Made by a program: the position numbers and the translations under genes. A DNA stretch of 64,000 nucleotides from contig JAXRKN010000043.1 in NCBI GenBank assembly GCA_038502055.1, positions 5,890,001-5,954,000 on the forward strand, given 5' to 3'. How positions within the stretch are numbered: position 1 is the first letter of the stretch; each line of letters starts with the position of its first letter. This document shows positions 57,901 through 64,000 of this stretch, in pieces. The stretch comes from Tanytarsus gracilentus. Lineage: Eukaryota > Arthropoda > Insecta > Diptera > Chironomidae. The notes beneath the pieces were generated by a model, which worked only from the letters and a program-made list of their open reading frames with translations, had not been told where the DNA came from and searched no databases.

Positions 57901-60513
57901 AATTATTCCAGATTGCTCTTCTATCGCAAATGGCACCCCCTCCGAATATGAATGCAAGAGGTCAAAAATAATCTAAGAGATGAAATAGTTAAAATGCTTT
58001 TAAGCTCAAAATATTTTAAAGCACTTACATCATCTTTATAAACAACTCGAACTTGACCAACTGACGTTCCAATTGGTGCATTGCTACCGATCCAAAATTC
58101 ATAGGGAGCTCCCATGAATTTAATTTCAGCCGCATCTGCTGTGTCGACAATATCTAAAGTAAGCACTGCCAGTGTACATCGTGTTTCAGATGGATTTACA
58201 GGTTGATCGCATGCTTCAACAAATAACGCAACTCGACCCGTGAGCAATTTTCCAATCACTTTAAGTACCCCCGTTTTTGAATCTAGTACAAAGGGCACTG
58301 AAGTCTCTCGACGATTTTTCATTTCATAAGTTATTTTTCCATTTTGTCCGTCATCGGGGTCAAAAGCTTTAATCTTGCCAACAACATCATTGACTGAAGA
58401 GTTTATATCGACTTTAAATTCATACAAATTTCCCTGCTCAAAAACTGGGCTATTATCGTTGCTGTCGAGGAGTGTTATGTCAACAGCTACTGTTGAGTCT
58501 GAAGGAGCTGATTCACGTCTAATGTAGGGCTTAACCCTCTCAACAGCTTGAATTATTAATTTAACTGTTGGTCGCACTTCACGATCGAGGAGAGATTGAT
58601 TTTTGACTGTCATCCAACCCGACTGTGGATCGACGTCAAAAGCTCCTGTTAAAATTTAAAAAATTATTAGAAGTTTTGCATTAAAAAACCACAAACTAAC
58701 CTTTAGGATCCTCTTTAAAAATTTTGTAGAAAAATAGCGCATTTTCTCCTTGATCGCGATCAAACGCATTGACTTGAAGAACTGAAAATCCATTTGGTAA
58801 ATTTTCCACAATCGAAATATTATACAAATCCACCTCGAAATCAGGTTGATTGTCATTAATGTCAATTATTTCGATTTCAACACGCGCTGTCGCTCTCTTA
58901 AGAGGATCATTTTTCTGCTTAACGTCAATTTGCAGCACAAAAGTGTTTTCGGGTAAAGTTTCACCTTCAAGATCAATTTCTTTCTTGAGATAGAGCACAC
59001 CCGTTGTCGGATGCATCCAGAAAACTTCTTTCTCATTTCCACTTAAAATGCTGTAAACGAGCGTCGAATTGAGCGAATCTTGATCATACGCTTCGATTGG
59101 CGGATCAATTTTCAACGCTTTATGAATCGATTTTCCAGTGATTGTAAAAAATTCCTTCACTTTCGTATAGTAAGCCTCTTGTGTAAATGACGGTGGCAAA
59201 TCGTCGACATCGTCAATGAAAACTGAAAGTGTTGTGTTTGTTTGTTGCGGCGGTATGCCACGATCGCGTGCTATGATATTCAAATCAAATTGTCGAATGC
59301 CATGATCGAAATCGAGTGAGCGCTTTAAGATAACGTGCGGACGATGAGGACTGTCGAGCATGAAAAATCCGCCTTTTGAGTCTGAAGTTTGTGCACCGAT
59401 GAAGTATTGAATGTCAGAATTTGGAGTATTCGGCTTATCGCGATCGGTCGCTTTTATAGCCATAAAGACACTCGAGCCCAATGGCGTTGTCTCGTCTATT
59501 GTAATCTCGTACGGTGAATTTATAAAAATGGGCTGTGAGAAAATAAATTAAAGAGAGGTGTTGAGACATTCATAATATTTTAAATTTTTAAATAAATTAC
59601 TTTATTATCATTAATGTCTTCCACATAAACGGTGACCATGAGATATGATATCTGTGGGAGAGAAAGAGAAGAAAATTAGATGAAATTTCATACAATGACC
59701 AAGCGTTAAAAGGTTGAGAGAGCACGTGTTCTTTGTGCATTAATTTACCACTATGTGGTCAATTTTCAAGACACTACACACGTTCACTGAGCAAACAAAA
59801 GAGTTGAGAGAAAAAAATTTGGAATTTTTAATTGAGTTAAAAAATTATCTGAAATTATTGAATTTTCAGTTTTTAAAATAAAATTGACGTTTAATTCTTA
59901 AAATTAAAAAATATAAATTTTAATTAAAATTGAAGTAATTTTCGCGCACTCCTCTAGATGAAGAAGTAAAAAAGTCAAACAATTATGAAGAGGAGGAAAG
60001 AGCAAATTAAAAAATATAAAGAGATTGTAAAGAGGAGATAATTAAAAGAAGTGAAGATGCTCATGTTTAATTATTTATTACCATTAAATAATAATTTCAC
60101 TTACATCATGATTCCTTCGGTTACTGTGCGAGGCACTATTGCACTGAATTTTGAACTTTAAGACATTTTGCGGAGCGTCGCTATCAACTAAATCATCAAG
60201 TGTCTGACTTAAAATAATTTGTATCGTCGTTCCGTTCACCTCTTGGATACGGAAATATTTGTGATCGTCGGTTGAGCGGTCAATTGCTCGCAGCTCGATG
60301 GATTTTCTGTGGTGGAAAAAGCAAAGTTTATAATTTTCTAATTTAAAGAAAGAAAACTTAATTTCACACTTGGTTGATAAACTGACCTAGGATACACATT
60401 CATGGTGTGCACAATCTCATTCACCTGATGATCTTCTTTCAGTGGTATGTAAAGATTTCCCGATTCTGTATCTGTCGCTGAGTACTCATCATTTGTGGAG
60501 TAAAATGTGCAAC
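51954..60513 (-). CDS. Large non-classical cadherin, 5' end missing
   Basis: Thirteen exons carry 2179 residues. In transcript order: 60513-60387, 60306-60105, 59651-59601, 59532-58701, 58645-58029, 57972-57817, 57669-57069, 57000-56054, 56002-54059, 54009-53777, 53677-53480, 52676-52227, 52137-51954. About ten cadherin repeats are marked by calcium-binding linkers such as EDINDNKPIF, IDINDNQPDF, LLDSNDNSPVF, LDQNDNAPVF, IDLNDNAPVF and VDVNDHSPVF, and by LDRE and DxD motifs. One transmembrane helix follows (ASIVLSITILVGGISTAICILCV), then a short, Arg/Asn-rich tail without a beta-catenin site. The 57669-57069 exon holds a long basic, Thr/Ser-rich insert between repeats. Size and architecture recall Drosophila Cad89D, but I cannot confirm that. 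The first visible exon begins in phase 1, so the signal-peptide exon lies further upstream. Confidence 0.88.
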
Positions 60514-63500
60514 CTAGACACGAAAATATTTGCAAATAAATTAAAAATTATTAAAGATTCCATCATAAAAATTTTTTTTAAAGTACATATTGCATAAGAT
60601 TTTATGGATCATTTGTGTAGGAAATAACTCTTAATGTGATTCAGATTAATTGATTTTTTTCGATTCAATTTTTGCGGTTTTCTTTTTTCACATTTTGAAT
60701 TTTTTAAAACGCACAAAATTAATTTATGAACAAAAATATATCAAATACTTTTCAAGGTCGCATCTTAACCCAAATCTTTCATCTCCATTAATTTAACCTA
60801 TAAAAAGAAAAATTTGCAACATTCTGTCATCATTTGCGGCATTAAAAATTTGAATATATATTTTAATAACTCCACACCGTCCATTACCTAACCCAAATGA
60901 TGGGCACGTATAAAAAGAATCGGGGCCATTTAGAAGCAAAAGAGATTTTTATCGTGGAAAAAAATTGAGACAAATCTTAGAGGCATATGATGCCGACAGC
61001 TCGCCATTATTTACATTTTCATCTTGTTGGGCGACAGAAAACCTTCAAATATTGCGCAAATTTTTTCTACCTCGCTGTCCAAGCCACCTCGTTAGGCAAG
61101 CAAACACTGCGAATGACTCGCACGAGAGTGTTAAGAAGTAGATGAAACGATAGCGATCGCATTTTTCCCATCATCGACTCTATCAATTGTAAGTAGCTTG
61201 TTACACACTTCTCCCCTTGGCAACTGTCAAGAGGTAGCGAATGAGTGGAAGAATAGAGAATGAGGCAATTCATATAAGTGGATTTATGGAGTCTTAGATG
61301 TTGATGTGGCGTGAGTAAAGTTTTACAATTAGACACTTTAAAGTATATTATTTGGAAAAAATAAACAAATTAATTATTTTTTTATGCTTTCATTTTAATT
61401 TCCATCCTACTGATTCATTTTTTTCTATGAATTGCTTTTTATACCAATGGAAAATATATTTTTGAAATTAATTCAAATTGTCTTTCTTTTTCAATCATTT
61501 TTTAAATAATTTTTATTTTAGTCATGAACTTTCATTAATTGAAATTTTCATTTCCTCCTACGTACTATGTCGTAATTTTATTTTCATTGCAAATGCACGC
61601 GAATAAGAATGAAAATTTCTCTTCTTTACTTTTTCTTATTTAGTGGGAAGCGACGCAAAAGTTATTTATATGAGTGGCATAAGAACGGAATTGATGAGAT
61701 TTTATAAAATTTAAATAGAAAAAATTAAAATAAAACAATTTGTAAAATTATTGAAAAATTTTGATATTTTGATTCCTGAGGAAAATGAGAATAAATTCTT
61801 TTAAAATTAATTTGATTTTGATTAATTTATTTAAACTTTATTAATATTTAACATTTGACATTCAAAAAAAATCACAAATAAACTAAAACGAAAACTATAT
61901 TTTTTCTATCAAGTGAAACCGCTTTACATTAATATGCAGAAAAATCAAAGACCAAGAAGAGGAAAAGTTAAAATTATTTTCCCACTGAAAAGTGAACTTT
62001 TTCACATGCATTTTTCTTTTTGCATCACAATAATTTTCGCTTTTTTGCATAGCACTCGTACGAACGTAAATGCATTTTTCCGCACTGTTATTAAAAAGTT
62101 ACGTCATATGAGAAATTAGTAAAATCCAGACAAGAAGAAGTACACACTGAACTAAAGATGTAAAAATTTGCAATAATGATGATTATTTTCCTCATTTTTG
62201 CTCTCAAGAGATTTCTGTCTCATTTAAATCGTGATCGTCAAATTTTTGTAAAGAAAGTCTCGCCGATTTGCTTATTATGCATGAAAATTATTACATTGCA
62301 GCTCAAGATTTCAATTATCATGACCAAGTTAAATTCAAAAGACCCTTTAAAATGCTAAAATTACTATAATGTCGACCGAATTCAATGAAAAGTTCATGAA
62401 TAAGAGTGAAACTAAGTTTTTTATGCATTTGATAGAGAGACTTTGAAAGAGAAATGGCTTATTAGATTTTGATGTTACTAGGTCTGAGAATCTTCATCAT
62501 TCTTTTCATATCACCATTGTGTTCACCTTTCGATGCGATACAAATTTTATAATAGAAAAAAAAGTGTTGTTTAGTTTCATTGCACATCTTTTATTCATTG
62601 CTTTTAGCTTTTTATTAATGAATAATTTTGTTTTGTGTGCAGAGTTAGAAGAACTGAGAAAATGATGAAGAGAGTTTTCTACAAATATTTAATTTAATAT
62701 TTTGCTCAAAGAAAATTTTAAATTAAGTTTTAAAGAATTCAAATTTAAGCGTGTTTATATTTTCTTGGATTTTAACGCTCATGATGAGTTTGTCTTGCTA
62801 ATAATGGTAGCATTAAATTCACTTTCGCACGTCGTCTTCATCGAAAGTACTTCATGAGACATGTGAATATTGAAATGGAAATGGAAAAATATAAAAAAGT
62901 GGTTGAAAGTGTTTTTATGACATCTATTAATTAATAATAATCGTATTTGGAGTGAAATTTTAACTTTTTTAGGTGCAATTCATCATGGAAGTAAAAAAGT
63001 CTTTTTTTATAGCTGAAATTGTTCACATGCATGCACGAAATCGTAAAATGGGCTTTTAAAAAATTGTTTTTCAAGTGTAGTGCACAAAAGATATTGAAAT
63101 GAAAATTTGCCACTCGAAAGAGACATTTCGAGTGTTGAATATGAAGAAGAATGAAAAGCAAAAGTGAATAATTATCAAATAATTAAAGAGAGCAAAAAGT
63201 TTAGGTGTTAAATCTGCAGTGATGACAGAGAGAAGAAGAAGATAAATGAATTTTTTTCAAACGGGATTTTTGCTCTAAAAAATTACAAATTAAATTTTAA
63301 ACTCAAAATGAATTGATTTTCATGGCTTTTGTTTTGTTTTATAGAAAGGAGAAGACTTTAAACGTGCATGAAAATTCATTTACTAAAATTTAAATACACA
63401 TCTTTTGTATTTTTTAAAAGTATTAAACAAGTTTCCATTAAAATTGCATTTATTTTTTAAAATATGTTTTTTTTATAGTTTTATAACACTTTAGTTTTTT

Positions 63501-63741
63501 TAACGATAAGAATTAAGTAGTTCTCTTAAAGTCAATACTTAAGGTTTAAAAAAATTGATTGTTAAAACGAAATATTCCATTCATTTTAATGTATAAAGAA
63601 AGTTTCTTGTTTATTAAAATATTAATAACATTGACTCGAGTATAACATGCGATCAAGGAATCACAACCAAAATATTTTTTCTTCCATCTCGTCAGAGAAA
63701 CCCCGCAAAATTTTACTCTCCTCAGATTGGTGATAAAAGGC
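60514..63741. other. Upstream intron of the cadherin gene or intergenic DNA
   Basis: The cadherin needs at least one more 5' exon ending in phase 1. A minus-strand frame at 61336-61067 ends in a leader-like stretch (MRSLSFHLLLNTLVRVI), but no good phase-1 donor follows it, so I do not join it. The rest is AT-rich with no exon-like frame. Confidence 0.45.
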
Positions 63742-64000
63742 CTGAGAAATTCCCAACATCTGGGAAATTCCCAACACCTGGGAAATTCCCAACTACTGGG
63801 AAATTCCCAACTCCTGGGAAATTCCCAACACCTGGGAAATTCCCAACACCTGGGAAATTTCCAACACCTGGGAAATTCCCAACACCTGGGAAATTCCCAA
63901 CACCTGGGAAATTTCCAACTCCTGGGAAATTTCCAACTCCTGGGAAATTCCCAACTCCTGGGAAATTCCCAACACCTGGGAAATTCCTAACTCCTGAGAA
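63742..64000. repeat. 18-bp minisatellite with a palindromic kappaB-like core
   Basis: Fourteen complete units of CTGGGAAATTCCCAACAC and variants run from 63742 to 63993, and a fifteenth is cut by the window end. Nine units contain the perfect palindrome GGGAAATTCCC, and three have GGGAAATTTCC. Variation is concentrated in the last two bases of the unit. Since 18 is divisible by three, frames stay open on both strands (for example LGNSQH repeats on plus), which by itself is not evidence of coding. The array may continue to the right. Confidence 0.92.

Noticed and set aside
61067..61336. Candidate signal-peptide exon of the cadherin
   Set aside because: The leader looks plausible, but the available donors are in phases 0 or 2 or are poor, while the first visible cadherin exon needs phase 1.
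63727..63990. Open frames of LGNSQH-type repeats on both strands at the window end
   Set aside because: They arise because an 18-bp unit without stop codons stays open in several frames. There is no start context, splice site or non-repetitive coding sequence nearby.
63742..64000. Possible CRISPR-like array
   Set aside because: Units are directly adjacent with no unique spacers, and the genome is eukaryotic.

Overview
This window reads as a stretch of dipteran nuclear genome. Introns are short (mostly 50-150 nt, GT-AG), non-coding DNA is strongly AT-rich, and the gene set is typically insect: a DmX-type rabconnectin, an intronless inducible Hsp70, a WRNexo-type exonuclease and a small insect-type secreted protein. 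A nematoceran (midge- or mosquito-like fly) is my best guess. That placement is inference from composition and gene architecture, not a proven identification. Exon boundaries below were joined by hand from GT/AG sites, reading phase and protein-family continuity. Every multi-exon model keeps its frame and ends in a stop codon, except the cadherin, whose 5' end is missing.

Layout. 1-5.57 kb: AT-rich, no gene seen. 5.57-12.84 kb: a dense cluster with a WRN-type exonuclease whose stop codon overlaps the start of LIPT2 (TAATG), then mitoribosomal protein mS38, ALG1 (minus), and PRMT9 with a C1orf74-like gene nested on the same strand in its second intron. 13.0-15.2 kb: an intronless Hsp70 (minus) with TATA box and heat-shock elements, followed upstream by an 814-bp terminal-inverted-repeat element. 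16.85-27 kb: MsrA (minus, possibly two first exons), TECR, RPAP3 (minus), a neugrin-like protein, FEN1 (minus), U2A' and a compact NEK-like kinase (minus). 27.3-31.2 kb: GRP94/Gp93 (minus) with a UPR element, then a non-LTR-type insertion flanked by a 24-bp target-site duplication. 32-37 kb: UBIAD1 (minus) and a small secreted or anchored protein (+). 37.9-51.5 kb: a 17-exon DMXL2/rabconnectin-3 alpha gene (minus). 51.95-60.5 kb: most of a very large non-classical cadherin (minus). 60.5-63.7 kb: no coding signal. 63.74 kb to the end: an 18-bp minisatellite whose core is a palindromic kappaB-type site.

The genes are mostly housekeeping: mitochondrial protein lipoylation and translation (LIPT2, mS38, neugrin), N-glycan assembly (ALG1), lipid and quinone metabolism (TECR, UBIAD1), splicing (U2A'), DNA replication and repair (FEN1, WRNexo), proteostasis and oxidative repair (Hsp70, GRP94, RPAP3, MsrA), V-ATPase regulation (DmX) and adhesion (cadherin). 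They do not form one pathway. The notable features are architectural: overlapping and nested reading frames, several tail-to-tail pairs with overlapping 3' ends, and the only two clear transposon insertions each lying just upstream of a stress-inducible chaperone gene.
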